DNA of 64,000 nt, taken from positions 186,001 to 250,000 of the forward strand of contig JAUJNX010000003.1 in assembly GCA_030447925.1 (NCBI GenBank). Reading direction: 5' to 3'. Position numbers and translations under genes: made by a program. The stretch is from Egibacteraceae bacterium (GTDB lineage: Bacteria; Actinomycetota; Nitriliruptoria; Euzebyales; Egibacteraceae). Shown here piece by piece: positions 51,423 to 60,232 of the stretch; within the stretch, counting starts at the first letter, position 1, and the number at the start of each line of letters is the position of its first letter. Under the pieces are notes generated by a model, which worked only from the letters and a program-made list of their open reading frames with translations, did no database searches and was not told the DNA's origin.

Positions 51423-52061
51423 TCAGCGGGGTTCCGTGCCGCGGCGGGGCGGGGGCAGGTCGGCGGAGCGCTGCGGCTGGTGGCGGGGCAGCGGGGTCTC
51501 GTAGTCGGAGGAGCGCAGCAGCAGCCGGGCGAGCGAGCGCTCGCCGCGGTGCTGGAGGCTGCGGATCGCCGTCTCGTTCTTGCCCATGACCCGGGCGATC
51601 TCCGGCGCCGACAGCCCGCCGGCGTAGCGCAGCTGCAGGACCGTGCGCTGGTCGGGGGACAGCTGCTGGAGGGCCCGGCGGACCTGATCGGTGGTGTCGG
51701 CGACGGCCGCGACCTCGTGGGGGTCGTCGTCGAGGTCGGGGCCGTCCAGCGCCCGGAAGTCACCGACCAGCTCCTCCGGCCGGCGGGCGGCGCGGCGCAG
51801 GTGGTCCACGACGACGTTGGTCGCGACCCGGAACAGGTAGACCTCGGCGGTGTGCGTGCCGCCGCGGAGGGCGGGGGCGCGCTGGATGAGCTGGAGGAAG
51901 GTCTGCTCGAGCAGGTCCTCGGCCGTCTCCTGGTCCGGCACCCGCGTGCGGATGTAGGCGAGCAGACGGTCCGACAGCGCGACGTAGGCCGCGGCCACCG
52001 CCTCGCGCATCGACGGGGCCAGCGGCCCTGCACCCTCCCCGCGCTCCTGACCAGCGCTCAT
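51423..52061 (-). CDS. ECF-type RNA polymerase sigma factor
   Basis: A 212-residue protein. Region 2: 'VALSDRLLAYIRTRVPDQET' and 'AEDLLEQTFLQLIQR', 'VYLFRVATNVVVDHLRR'. Region 4: 'LSPDQRTVLQLRYAGGLSAP', 'EIARVMGKNETAIRSLQHRG'. A 25-residue Arg/Pro tail follows. No anti-sigma gene is adjacent, so control may be by another route. ATG 52061; GTG 52082 possible. Confidence 0.93.
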   Translation of the reverse strand: MSAGQERGEGAGPLAPSMREAVAAAYVALSDRLLAYIRTRVPDQETAEDLLEQTFLQLIQRAPALRGGTHTAEVYLFRVATNVVVDHLRRAARRPEELVGDFRALDGPDLDDDPHEVAAVADTTDQVRRALQQLSPDQRTVLQLRYAGGLSAPEIARVMGKNETAIRSLQHRGERSLARLLLRSSDYETPLPRHQPQRSADLPPPRRGTEPR

Positions 52062-52184
52062 CGCCACACCAACGGTACTCACCGCAGCGGCGCCACCGGC
52101 CCGGACGATCGGCCGTGCCGCTGCGACACGGACCTGCGATCGAAGTAGGGGAAGTTTCGCCGACGGCTGGCCTAACTTGGGCCT

Positions 52185-53390
52185 TTGACGAAGCAGAAGC
52201 GGGATGCTTCACTCACCCGCGTGACAGAGCAGGGGAACGGCGCGGTCCTGCGGATGATCCGCGACGGGCGCGGGGTGACGCGGGCCGACCTCGCCGCCGT
52301 GACCGGCCTGGGCCGGTCGGCGGTCGCGTCGCGGCTGGGGCCGCTGCTGGCCAGCGGGCTGGTGGTCGAGAGCGACGACGGGGTCTCCACCGGCGGGCGC
52401 CCCGCCATGGTCCTGCGCTTCAACCGCGCCGCCGGCGTGCTGCTGGCCGCCGACCTCGGCGCCACCCACTGCCGCGTCGAGGTCACCGACCTGGCCGGCG
52501 AGCCGCTCGCCGCCGCCGCCGACGACCTGGACATCGAGCGCGGGCCCGACGCGGTGCTGGGCCACGTCCTGGACCGCACGGCGAGGCTGCTGGAACGGGC
52601 GGGGCGCGACGCCCGCGACGTGGCCGGGATCGGGGTGGGCCTGCCCGGTCCTGTCGAGCACGCCACCGGGCGCGCCGTCAGCCCCCCGATCATGCGCGGG
52701 TGGGACGGCTTCTCGGTGCCCGCCGCGTTCGCCGGGTCCTACGCGGCGCCGGTGGTGGTGGACAACGACGTCAACATCATGGCCCTGGCCGAGCAGCGCC
52801 GGTGCTGGCCCGGCGTGCGCCACCTGCTGTACGTCAAGGTCGGCACGGGGATCGGCTGCGGCATCGTCGCCGACGGCGAGGTGTACCGCGGCGCGCAGGG
52901 TGCCGCGGGCGACCTGGGCCACCTGCGCGTGAACGGCTACGACAGCGTGGTCTGCCGCTGCGGCAACACCGCCTGCCTGGAGGCGGTCGCCGGCGGGGCG
53001 GCGCTGGCCGCCGCCCTGCGCGAGCGCGGCCTGGAGGCGACCGGCAGCCGCGACGTGGGCCGCCTGGCCCGCGGCGCCGTGCCCGAGGCGGTCCAGATGG
53101 TCCGCGACGCGGGCCGGCTGATCGGCGAGGTCCTGGCCGGGGCGGTCAACCTGCTCAACCCCGAGGTGATCGTCGTCGGCGGCGACGTCGCCGACGCCCA
53201 CGAGCCGCTGCTCGCGGGCATCCGCGAGGCGGTCTACCGCCGGTCACCGCCGCTGGCGACCCAGCAGCTGCGCATCGTGCGCGGCGAGCTGGGCGAGCGC
53301 ACCGGCGCGATCGGCGCCGCCCTGCTCGCCCTGGACGGCGTGCTCAGCGACGAGGCCGTCGACCGCGCCATCGCCGCCGCCGCCACCTGA
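52185..53390 (+). CDS. ROK-family transcriptional regulator
   Basis: A 401-residue protein. N-terminal winged HTH ('GVTRADLAAVTGLGRSAVAS', 'LLASGLVVESDDG'), then the ROK sugar-kinase-like domain: 'LLAADLGATHCRVEVTDLAG', 'GIGVGLPGPVE', 'VVVDNDVNIMALAEQ', 'VKVGTGIGCGIV' and the zinc motif 'GHLRVNGYDSVVCRCGNTAC'. It probably represses sugar genes and may sense the ligand of the kinase fold. TTG 52185 is used; TAACTT at 52173-52178 could be a -10 of a leaderless transcript. GTG 52220 is an alternative. Confidence 0.9.
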   Translation: MTKQKRDASLTRVTEQGNGAVLRMIRDGRGVTRADLAAVTGLGRSAVASRLGPLLASGLVVESDDGVSTGGRPAMVLRFNRAAGVLLAADLGATHCRVEVTDLAGEPLAAAADDLDIERGPDAVLGHVLDRTARLLERAGRDARDVAGIGVGLPGPVEHATGRAVSPPIMRGWDGFSVPAAFAGSYAAPVVVDNDVNIMALAEQRRCWPGVRHLLYVKVGTGIGCGIVADGEVYRGAQGAAGDLGHLRVNGYDSVVCRCGNTACLEAVAGGAALAAALRERGLEATGSRDVGRLARGAVPEAVQMVRDAGRLIGEVLAGAVNLLNPEVIVVGGDVADAHEPLLAGIREAVYRRSPPLATQQLRIVRGELGERTGAIGAALLALDGVLSDEAVDRAIAAAAT

Positions 53391-53393
53391 GGG

Positions 53394-53987
53394 TCAGGGC
53401 ACGGCCAGCAGGTGGCGCAGGTGGGTGAGGATCAGGTCCGGGTGGTTGCGGGCCTCGCTCGGCTGGCGGTTGAGCCCGCGCACGACGGCGGTGACCGTCC
53501 ACGCCGCCAGCACGGTGTCGAGGTCGGCGCGGAACTCCCCGCGCGCGACCCCGGCGTCCAGGACGTCGATCAGCCAGGCGTGCCAGGCCACGTCGAAGGT
53601 CTCCAGCAGGGCGCGGGCGGCGGGGTCGCGCTGGGCCGCCAGCTCCAGCTCGCCCATGACCAGGGTGAGGTCGGGCTGGCCGCGCAGGCGCCGCGCGGCG
53701 CTGTCGAGGTGGTCGGCCAGCTGCTCGCGCGGGGTGGGGCGCCCGGCCCAGGTCGGCGGGCGCAGCAGCCGGGTGACGAGCTCGTCGATCACGGCGGCGA
53801 CCAGCGTGCGGCGGTCCAGCGGGACGCCGTCCAGGTCCGCGACGCCGACCCCCAGCCGGCGGGCGACCGCGGCGGGGGTGAGGGCGTCGAGTCCGCCCTC
53901 GGCGACGGCGTCGACGGCGGCCGCCACGAGCGGGCGCGGGAGCCGGCGCCCCGCGTCCGGGCCCCCCGCCCGGTCCCCGTCGATCAC
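53394..53987 (-). CDS. TetR-like transcriptional regulator
   Basis: A 197-residue protein. The HTH ('LVAAAVDAVAEGGLDALTPA', 'AVARRLGVGVADLDGVPLDR') is TetR-like but with an unusual recognition helix. The C-terminal helical domain contains 'ALLETFDVAWHAWLIDVLDA' and 'FRADLDTVLAAWTVTAVVRG'. GGGGAGG lies 5 bases before GTG 53987, which overlaps the TPR gene stop (GTGA). The target may be the upstream coupled gene itself. Confidence 0.82.
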   Translation of the reverse strand: MIDGDRAGGPDAGRRLPRPLVAAAVDAVAEGGLDALTPAAVARRLGVGVADLDGVPLDRRTLVAAVIDELVTRLLRPPTWAGRPTPREQLADHLDSAARRLRGQPDLTLVMGELELAAQRDPAARALLETFDVAWHAWLIDVLDAGVARGEFRADLDTVLAAWTVTAVVRGLNRQPSEARNHPDLILTHLRHLLAVP

Positions 53988-55010
53988 GGTCCCTCCCCGC
54001 GCCAGCCCGCCGGCGCCAGCCGCTCGTCGAGGTCGGGCAGGCCCGCGACCCCGTGGGGGAAGCGCGATCGCAGGCCCCGCACCCGGTCCAGGCGCCCGTG
54101 CAGGCCCCGCGGCGGCCGCGTCGGGCTCGCCGGCGTGCAGGTGGGCGGTGGCCAGGTCGACCAGCAGCGTCGTCCTGCCGGCCGCGTCCGGCGCGCCCGC
54201 CGCCAGCCGGGCGAGCGCCTCGACGCCGCCGGGCCGCGCCAGCACGCCGAGCCCGAAGGCCTCCGCGTGCTGCGGCCCGTCGCCGCCCGGCGCCCAGAAC
54301 GACAGCACCGACGCGGGGCCGAAGACGATGAGCTCCCCGCCCGTGCCGGTGGCGTTGTGCCGCTTGCTGGCCGCCAGCTCGCGGGCGCAGCCGTCGTGGT
54401 CGCCCAGGACGGCGTGCTCCTCGGCGAGGCGGCCGTGCAGCCAGGCCAGCGCCGGGCCGGGCGTGGACGCCGGGGCCAGCGCCACGGCCTGCTCCAGCAG
54501 CCGCAGCGCGACCCGCGAACCGCCCAGGGCGCCGCGGTTGATGGCGGTGTAGAGCGACGACATCGACCCCAGCGCGAGGGCGTGGAGGACGTCGTGGCCC
54601 GCGTCGCGCGCGACCTCGCGGGCGAGGGTGAACAGGGCGTGGGCCTCGCCGCGCCGGCCGGCCAGGTGCAGCGTCCAGCCGGTGAGGGCGGCCGTCTCGG
54701 CGACCACCGCGCCCAGGCGGGCCCGCAGGGCGGGGGTCATCGGCAGGTCCAGCCGCGCGGCGGTCCGGTCGACGTGGGACCGCAGCAGCGCGGCCAGGCG
54801 CAGGGGCGTGACGCGCGAGAACTCCCGGGCGCAGGTGGCGGTGACGGTCTCGAAGGCCGCCAGGGTGCCGGTGTCGACGGGGCCGGGGCGGATCAGCTGC
54901 TCGCCGAAGGCCGCCAGGCGCTCCAGCGACCCGTCGGGCCGGTCGTCGCCGATGCTGCGCAGCAGGCGCAGCAGGAGCCGGCGCCGGACCTCATCCGCCC
55001 CATCGGTCAT
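53984..55010 (-). CDS. helical TPR-like protein (single frame break near 3' end)
   Basis: About 340 residues, wholly alpha-helical: 'VRRRLLLRLLRSIGDDRPDG', 'GWTLHLAGRRGEAHALFTLA', 'LHALALGSMSSLYTAINRGA', 'ALAWLHGRLAEEHAVLGDHD'. After 'LHAGEPDAAAA' the sensible frame shifts at the C4 run 54105-54108 (plus strand) into G-L-H-G-R-L-D-R-V-R-G-L and ends at TGA overlapping the TetR start. Removing one base gives one clean gene. Role unknown; similar C-terminal parts occur in regulator and kinase-partner proteins. Confidence 0.68.
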
Positions 55011-55105
55011 CTCCAACCCCTCCGCTCCCAGCGAGGGAACCCGCCGGCGGCGGGCCGGGCAACCGCCACGGCCGTCCCCGCGCGCGATCGCGCCCCCGCG
55101 ATACC

Positions 55106-55131
55106 GGACCGCCACCCGGAGGTGGCGGTCC
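55106..55131 (-). terminator. hairpin after the hydrolase/ABC operon
   Basis: A perfect 11-base stem (GGACCGCCACC / GGTGGCGGTCC) with loop CGGA, 24 bases beyond the hydrolase stop in the direction of transcription. No T tract. Confidence 0.7.
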
Positions 55132-55154
55132 GTGGTCGGCGGCGCTCCCGCGGG

Positions 55155-56024
55155 TCAGCCGGACCGCAGCGCCGCCAGCACGGCGCCGGGGCGCTCGCGG
55201 TGCAGGAAGTGCCCGGCGCCGGCGACGGTCCGGGCCTCCAGGAGGGCGGGGAAGCGCTTGGCGTCCCCGTCGCTGTCGGGCCCCTCGGGCTCCAGGCCGT
55301 CGTCACCGCCGTGCAGCAGGACGGTCGGCACGGTGATGGCGGGGCCCTCCGCGAGCCGCGCGTCCAGCCCGGCGTAGCGGTCGTCGAGGGGTTCGTCGCG
55401 GTAGGCGGCCAGCACCACGTCGGCGAAGTCGGGGTTGGCCAGGCTGGGCGCCATCGCGTCGAAGGCGGCGTCGACGCCGTCGGTCCAGGTCGGTGACCAC
55501 AGCCGCCACAGGTAGCGGCTGAAGCCGACCGGATCCATGCGCAGGAGCCCCTCGCCCCAGCCGCTGCGCAGCAGGAACTGGTACCACAGCGCGTGGAGCT
55601 GGGGGTAGGACGGCGGGCCGCCCTGGTCCCACGACAGGGCGTAGCCGCCCAGGGACACGAGCCGCTCGACGCGGTCGGGGGCGACCGCGGCGACGCCCTG
55701 GACGGCGCGGGCGCCCCAGTCCTGCCCGCCCAGGACCACCCGTTCCAGGCCCAGGCCGTCGAGCAGGTCGAGCAGGTCCTGGGTCAGCGCCCCGACCGAC
55801 CCGCTGCGGGGGGTGGCGTCGTCCAGGAAGCGCGTGGGCCCGAACCCGCGCAGGTACGGGGCGACGACGCGCCGGCCGTCGGCGGCCAGGGCCTCGGCCA
55901 CCGGCGCCCAGGAGCGGGCGTCGTCGGGGAAGCCGTGGACCAGGACGACCGGGGTGCCGGTCTCGGCGGGCGGGGACCAGACCTCGTGGGCGAGGTCCAG
56001 GACAGCGGTGCGCAGCAGGTGCAT
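55155..56024 (-). CDS. alpha/beta hydrolase (epoxide-hydrolase/haloalkane-dehalogenase-like)
   Basis: A 289-residue protein. Oxyanion motif H-G-F-P-D in 'VVLVHGFPDDARSWAPVAEA', nucleophile Asp in 'VVLGGQDWGARAVQGVA' (G-x-D-W-G), a cap domain, the acid in 'TVLLHGGDDGLEPEG' and catalytic His in 'VAGAGHFLHRERP'. The Asp nucleophile points to epoxide hydrolase or dehalogenase chemistry rather than esterase. GGAGAGGAG before the ATG. It is the last gene of a minus-strand unit with the ABC exporter. Confidence 0.9.
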   Translation of the reverse strand: MHLLRTAVLDLAHEVWSPPAETGTPVVLVHGFPDDARSWAPVAEALAADGRRVVAPYLRGFGPTRFLDDATPRSGSVGALTQDLLDLLDGLGLERVVLGGQDWGARAVQGVAAVAPDRVERLVSLGGYALSWDQGGPPSYPQLHALWYQFLLRSGWGEGLLRMDPVGFSRYLWRLWSPTWTDGVDAAFDAMAPSLANPDFADVVLAAYRDEPLDDRYAGLDARLAEGPAITVPTVLLHGGDDGLEPEGPDSDGDAKRFPALLEARTVAGAGHFLHRERPGAVLAALRSG

Positions 56025-56045
56025 CGGGGTGCTCCTCTCCAGGGT

Positions 56046-56828
56046 TCAGGTGCGGCGGACGCGCGCGCGCAGCGCGCTGAGGGCGAGCAGGAACGACACG
56101 GCGCCCAGGCCGGCGATGGCGGCGAGCGCGCCGAGCAGGTCGGCCGTCACCCAGCCCTCCAGGACCAGGGCGCGCAGCCCGGCCAGCAGGTAGGTGACGG
56201 GGTTGTAGGTCGCCACGGTCGCCAGCCAGCCGCTGAGCGCGTCGGCGGGCACGAACGTCGTGGTCAGGAAGGCGAAGGGGAAGAAGACGAGGAAGCTGGC
56301 GTTGACCGCCGCCGGGCTGCCGGTGCGCAGCGCGATCGTGTACGGCAGCCCGGTGTAGGCGAGCCCCCACAGGGCCCCCAGGACGACGAAGGCGAGGACT
56401 CCGAGGGGGCCGGTGGCGACGTCCACGCCGACCAGGAAGCCCAGGGCCAGGACGGGGACGGTCAGCGCGACGACGACCGCGAGGTCGGCGACCATCAGGC
56501 CCAGCAGCAGGGCCAGCCGGTTGACGGGGGACACCAGGAGGCGGTCGAGGTACCCGCTCTGGATGTCGGTGACCAGGGTGGACGCCCGCGACACCCCGGT
56601 GACGGCGGTGACGATGGCGACCGGCAGCTGGAAGGCGCCGACGTCGTCGACCCCGGCGAACGCGGCGATGCCGTCCAGGGCGCCGGTGAAGACCGCGAAG
56701 AAGAACAGCGGCGTGACGATCGCGGGGATGACCTCCTCCGGGGCGCGCAGGACCGCGCGGAGGGCCCGGCCGGCCACCGTGGCGAGGTCGCGCCAGAAGC
56801 CGGCGGGGCGCGCGGTGACCGCGGTCAT
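56046..56828 (-). CDS. ABC-2 type transporter permease (drug-export type)
   Basis: A 260-residue protein with six hydrophobic segments and the ABC-2 signature region 'SGYLDRLLVSPVNRLALLLG'; later 'FPFAFLTTTFVPADALSGWL' and 'YNPVTYLLAGLRAL'. It pairs with the upstream ATPase through an ATGA overlap, forming a DrrAB-like exporter. Confidence 0.92.
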   Translation of the reverse strand: MTAVTARPAGFWRDLATVAGRALRAVLRAPEEVIPAIVTPLFFFAVFTGALDGIAAFAGVDDVGAFQLPVAIVTAVTGVSRASTLVTDIQSGYLDRLLVSPVNRLALLLGLMVADLAVVVALTVPVLALGFLVGVDVATGPLGVLAFVVLGALWGLAYTGLPYTIALRTGSPAAVNASFLVFFPFAFLTTTFVPADALSGWLATVATYNPVTYLLAGLRALVLEGWVTADLLGALAAIAGLGAVSFLLALSALRARVRRT

Positions 56829-57829
56829 CGGGCCGCTCCCGCGCCCGCGGTGACGGCGGCGGCGGGCTGGTCGTCGTCGCCGCGCAGCCGGTCCCCGGTG
56901 ACGGCCAGGAACACGTCGTCCAGCGTCGTGGTGCGCAGGGTCAGGTCCTCCAGGCCCACGCCGGCCTCGGCCAGGGCGAGGGCCACTCGGCCCACGACGC
57001 CGGCGCCGTCGGGCGTGACCACGGTCAGCTCGCCGTCGCGGACGTCGACGCGCTGGACGGCGTCGAGCCGGCGCAGCTGCGCAGCCACCGCCTCCAGCGG
57101 CCCGCGCCCGCGCGCGACGACCAGGTCGTCGCCGACGCGGCGCTTCAGCTCCGCCGGGGTGCCCTCGGCCGCGATGCGACCGCCGGCGATGATCCCGACC
57201 CGGTCGGCGAGCTGGTCGGCCTCCTCCAGGTACTGGGTGGTGAGGAAGACGGTCAGGCCGCGGTCGCGGTTGAGCCGGCGGACCTCCTCCCAGATTCGGA
57301 CCCGGCTGGCGGGGTCCAGACCCGTCGTGGGTTCGTCCAGGAACAGCACCTCCGGGTCGTGGACCAGGGCGGCGACGAGGTCCAGGCGCCGGCGCATGCC
57401 GCCCGAGTAGGTCGCGATCCGCCGCCCCAGCGCGGGGCCGAGGTCGGCGAGGTCCGCCATCTCCGCCACCCGCCGGTCGACCGCTCGGCGGGACAGGCCG
57501 TAGAGGCGGCCCTGGAGGCGCAGCAGCTCCATGCCGGTCTGCTGGCCGTCCAGGGCGGCGTCCTGCAGCGCGACGCCGATGCGCAGGCGCGCCGCCGCGG
57601 GCTGGTCGCGGACGCTGAAGCCCGCCACCCGCGCGTCGCCCGCCGTCGGGGCGAGCAGCGTGACGAGCATCCGCACCGTCGTGGACTTCCCGGCGCCGTT
57701 GGGGCCGAGGAAGCCGTACACCTCGCCTCGGGCGACGGCGAGGTCGATCCCGTCCACCGCCGCGCGCTCGCCGAACCGCCGGGTCAGGCCCGACGCCAGG
57801 ATCGCGGGGTCATCACTGTCGCTCGACAT
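56825..57829 (-). CDS. ABC transporter ATP-binding protein (DrrA-like)
   Basis: A 334-residue ATPase. Walker A 'GFLGPNGAGKSTTVRML', Q-loop 'GVALQDAALDGQQTG', signature 'TYSGGMRRRLDLVAAL', Walker B 'VLFLDEPTTGLDPASR' and H-loop replaced by Q in 'TVFLTTQYLEEADQLAD', as is common in DrrA proteins. A C-terminal regulatory extension follows. GGAG lies 8 bases before ATG 57829. Confidence 0.94.
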   Translation of the reverse strand: MSSDSDDPAILASGLTRRFGERAAVDGIDLAVARGEVYGFLGPNGAGKSTTVRMLVTLLAPTAGDARVAGFSVRDQPAAARLRIGVALQDAALDGQQTGMELLRLQGRLYGLSRRAVDRRVAEMADLADLGPALGRRIATYSGGMRRRLDLVAALVHDPEVLFLDEPTTGLDPASRVRIWEEVRRLNRDRGLTVFLTTQYLEEADQLADRVGIIAGGRIAAEGTPAELKRRVGDDLVVARGRGPLEAVAAQLRRLDAVQRVDVRDGELTVVTPDGAGVVGRVALALAEAGVGLEDLTLRTTTLDDVFLAVTGDRLRGDDDQPAAAVTAGAGAAR

Positions 57830-57846
57830 GCTGGTCGCTCCTTCTG

Positions 57847-57875
57847 ACATGTTGCTAGATGATCTAGCTACATGT
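57847..57875. promoter_or_regulatory. 29-base palindromic operator between exporter and marR
   Basis: ACATGTT-GCTAGAT-G-ATCTAGC-TACATGT: the inner 15 bases are a perfect palindrome and the outer arms differ at one position. It lies 18 bases before the ATPase start and 18 before the marR start, overlapping the expected marR -35 region. Such a site would let the MarR dimer repress both directions. Confidence 0.8.
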
Positions 57876-57892
57876 TGAGCTACCATATCCGC

Positions 57893-58351
57893 GTGGACGA
57901 GGACACGCAACCCGACGGCGCGGCGCTGGGGGACCTGCTCCGCCGCTACGCGCGCGGCGTGCAGCGGCTGAACGTGGCGCTGGCCAAGGCGCTGGGGATC
58001 CCGCCCACCGACGTGTGGGCGCTGGAGCACCTGCTGACCTCCGAGCCGCTCGGGCCCGTCGAGCTGGGCCACCGGCTGGGCATCCGCTCGGCGTCCGCGA
58101 CCTCGCTGGTCGACCGGCTGGAGCGCGGCGGGCACGTGGAGCGCCGCCGCCACGACGCCGACCGGCGCCGCCTGGTGGTCGTGCCGACGCAGGCCGGCGC
58201 CGAGGCGGTCGGCGGGGCCTTCGCCGCCCTGGGCCAGGCCCTGGACGACGCGGGCGACGCCCTGGACCCCGCCGGCCGCGCGGCCGTCGCCCAGTACCTC
58301 CGCGACGTGACCGCCGCCGTCGAGGCCTACGTCGCCGCGCAGGACGCATGA
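57893..58351 (+). CDS. MarR-family transcriptional regulator
   Basis: A 152-residue protein with a MarR winged helix: 'ALEHLLTSEPLGPVELGHRL', 'SATSLVDRLERGGHVERRRH' and D-A-D-R-R-R-L-V-V (wing). It is divergent from the exporter operon. GTG 57893 is chosen: TACCAT (57881-57886) sits exactly at -12 to -7, fitting a leaderless transcript; the earlier ATG 57872 would lie inside the operator. Confidence 0.88.
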   Translation: MDEDTQPDGAALGDLLRRYARGVQRLNVALAKALGIPPTDVWALEHLLTSEPLGPVELGHRLGIRSASATSLVDRLERGGHVERRRHDADRRRLVVVPTQAGAEAVGGAFAALGQALDDAGDALDPAGRAAVAQYLRDVTAAVEAYVAAQDA

Positions 58352-58364
58352 CCAGGAGCGGCCG

Positions 58365-59492
58365 TCAGGGCAGGTAGGCGTCGGCGAGGGCGGCGGTCAG
58401 TCCGGGGAGACCGGAGGACGCGGCCAGCGCGCGCTGGCGGAGGGCGCCGTTGCGCTCGACCAGCCGGCCCGCGTGCTCCAGCTCGCGGGGGCAGCCCAGC
58501 CGGTCGGCGAGGGGACCCAGGTCGTCGAGCAGGCGGCGCAGGCGCCTTCGTGTCGGCTCCGCCTCGCCGGTGACCAGGTCGGCCATGTCGCCCTCCACGC
58601 CGTGGCGGTTCGCCGACCAGCGGTTCTCCTCGATGCGCCAGGTCGCCGCGCTCGCCAGCGGCTGCCCCTCCGCCCACCGCCCCGACAGCAGCGCGACGAG
58701 GCACTGCGCGACCGCGGCGACCGCCGCGGCGTCCTCGACGGTGGTCTGGGAGTCGGCGACGCGCACCTCGAGGGTCCCGTGCAGCGGGTGGGGGCGCAGC
58801 TCCCACCACCAGCGCCGCGGGTCGGGGGCGAACCCGCTGCGCGCGCCCCAGCGCAGCGCCTCGGCGTAGGTCGCCCAGTCGCCCAGCGCCGGGGGGATGC
58901 CCTGGCGGGGGAGGCCCTCGGCGATCTTGGGCCGCACCGACGCCATCCCGGTGTCGCGGCCCGCGTGGAAGGGCGCGTTGGCGGCCAGCGCCGCGAGCTC
59001 GGGCAGGAAGGACCGCAGCGCGTCGTGGACGGGCAGCGCGGCGTCGGCGTCCCCGATCGCGACGTGCACCTGCAGGGCGGCGACGAGCTGGCTGCGCGCC
59101 ACGTCGCCGTACTCGCGGGCGGTGTGGTCGTAGCGCGCGCCGCGGTTCAGCACCCCGAGCGGGTCGGCGAAGGGGTGGACGCCGGTCGCCGCCAGGCGCA
59201 CCAGGCCCTCCGCGGCGGCCGCCAGGTCGCGCCGCGCCGCGGTCAGCGCGGCGACCGCCGTGGGCACCGACGGTGACGGCGGCGTGACGATCTCCAGCTG
59301 GGCCGCGGGCAGCTCCAGGGTGACGCGCGGGTCCCCGCCCATGGCGGCGAGCACCTGGATCCCGACAGGAGCGAGGTCGAGGGTCCCCGGGTCGAGGGTG
59401 AACGCCTCCTCCTCCAGCCCGACGGTCAGCGGCTCGCAGGCGGCGAAGGCGGCGCGCAGCTGCGCGGCGGTGGGTGTGGGCGTGTTCGTGAC
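58365..59492 (-). CDS. YbdK-type carboxylate-amine (glutamate-cysteine-like) ligase, start codon uncertain
   Basis: About 375 residues. The family start 'LTVGLEEEAFTLDPGTLDLA' (G-L-E-E-E) is present, then 'ELPAAQLEIVTPP', 'ALQVHVAIGDADAALPVHDA', 'LHGTLEVRVADSQTTVEDAA' and 'ENRWSANRHGVEGDMADL'. The earliest in-frame ATG/GTG/TTG is at 59354, which would cut off this essential N-terminus. The natural start position holds GTC (59492-59490) after ACGGAG, suggesting a GTG-to-GTC change or base error. It likely joins glutamate to an amine; substrate unknown. Confidence 0.8.
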   Translation of the reverse strand, partial: VTNTPTPTAAQLRAAFAACEPLTVGLEEEAFTLDPGTLDLAPVGIQVLAAMGGDPRVTLELPAAQLEIVTPPSPSVPTAVAALTAARRDLAAAAEGLVRLAATGVHPFADPLGVLNRGARYDHTAREYGDVARSQLVAALQVHVAIGDADAALPVHDALRSFLPELAALAANAPFHAGRDTGMASVRPKIAEGLPRQGIPPALGDWATYAEALRWGARSGFAPDPRRWWWELRPHPLHGTLEVRVADSQTTVEDAAAVAAVAQCLVALLSGRWAEGQPLASAATWRIEENRWSANRHGVEGDMADLVTGEAEPTRRRLRRLLDDLGPLADRLGCPRELEHAGRLVERNGALRQRALAASSGLPGLTAALADAYLP

Positions 59493-59518
59493 GGCTCCGT
59501 TCCGGGGACAGGTGGCTG

Positions 59519-60190
59519 GTGCGGATCGTCACCCCTCCGGGTGTGTTCCACCCGATCAGTGACACATGGTTGCTCGCGGGCGCGCTCGGTGCGCTGCCGC
59601 TGGGCCCGGGAGCCCGCGTCCTGGACCTGTGCACGGGCAGCGGCGCGGTCGCCGTGGCCGCAGCGGCCGCCCACCCGGCGGCCGAGGTCAGCGCCGTGGA
59701 CCTGTCCCGGCGGGCCGTGTGGACCGCGCGGGCGAACGCGCGCCTGAACGGCGTGCGCGTCCGCGCGCTGCGCGGGGACCTGTTCGCCCCCGTCGCGGGC
59801 GAGCGCTTCGACGCGGTGTCGGCGAACCCGCCGTACGTGCCGTCCGACCTCACGGCCCTCCCGCGGCGAGGGCTCGCGCGGGCGTGGGAGGCCGGCTGGA
59901 CGGGGCGGGCCCTGCTGGACCGGATCGCGGCGGAGGTGCCCGCGCACCTGCGCCCCGGTGGGGTCGTGCTGCTGGTGCAGTCCTCGGTGAACGGGGTGGA
60001 CGCGACCCTGCGGACCCTGGAGGGCGGCGGCCTGGCCGCCGACGTGGTGGCGCGGCGGCGCGGCCCGCTGGGCCCGCTGCTGACCGCGCGGGCCGCGCTG
60101 CTCGAGGCGCGCGGGCTCCTCGCCCCCGGCCGGCGGGAGGAGGACCTCGTCGTCGTCCGCGGCCGGCGACCTGGCGCCCCCGCCCGATAA
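59519..60190 (+). CDS. HemK/PrmC-like class I methyltransferase
   Basis: A 223-residue SAM-dependent methyltransferase: 'ARVLDLCTGSGAVAVAAAAA' (motif I), 'VSAVDLSRRAVWTARANARL' (motif II) and 'FDAVSANPPYVPS' with the N-P-P-Y motif of glutamine/adenine N-methyltransferases. It lacks the N-terminal helical domain of PrmC, so it resembles the eukaryal-type HemK2 or small homologues. GTG 59519, 27 bases from the divergent ligase gene. Confidence 0.88.
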   Translation: MRIVTPPGVFHPISDTWLLAGALGALPLGPGARVLDLCTGSGAVAVAAAAAHPAAEVSAVDLSRRAVWTARANARLNGVRVRALRGDLFAPVAGERFDAVSANPPYVPSDLTALPRRGLARAWEAGWTGRALLDRIAAEVPAHLRPGGVVLLVQSSVNGVDATLRTLEGGGLAADVVARRRGPLGPLLTARAALLEARGLLAPGRREEDLVVVRGRRPGAPAR

Positions 60191-60232
60191 GCGATACTAG
60201 ACGAAGGTCCGCTGAAACGACAGGAGCCGGCT

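Noticed and set aside
53394..55115. A 573-residue TPR-TetR fusion
   Set aside because: The natural 3' end of the TPR gene is in another frame and overlaps the TetR GTG start, which has its own GGGGAGG.
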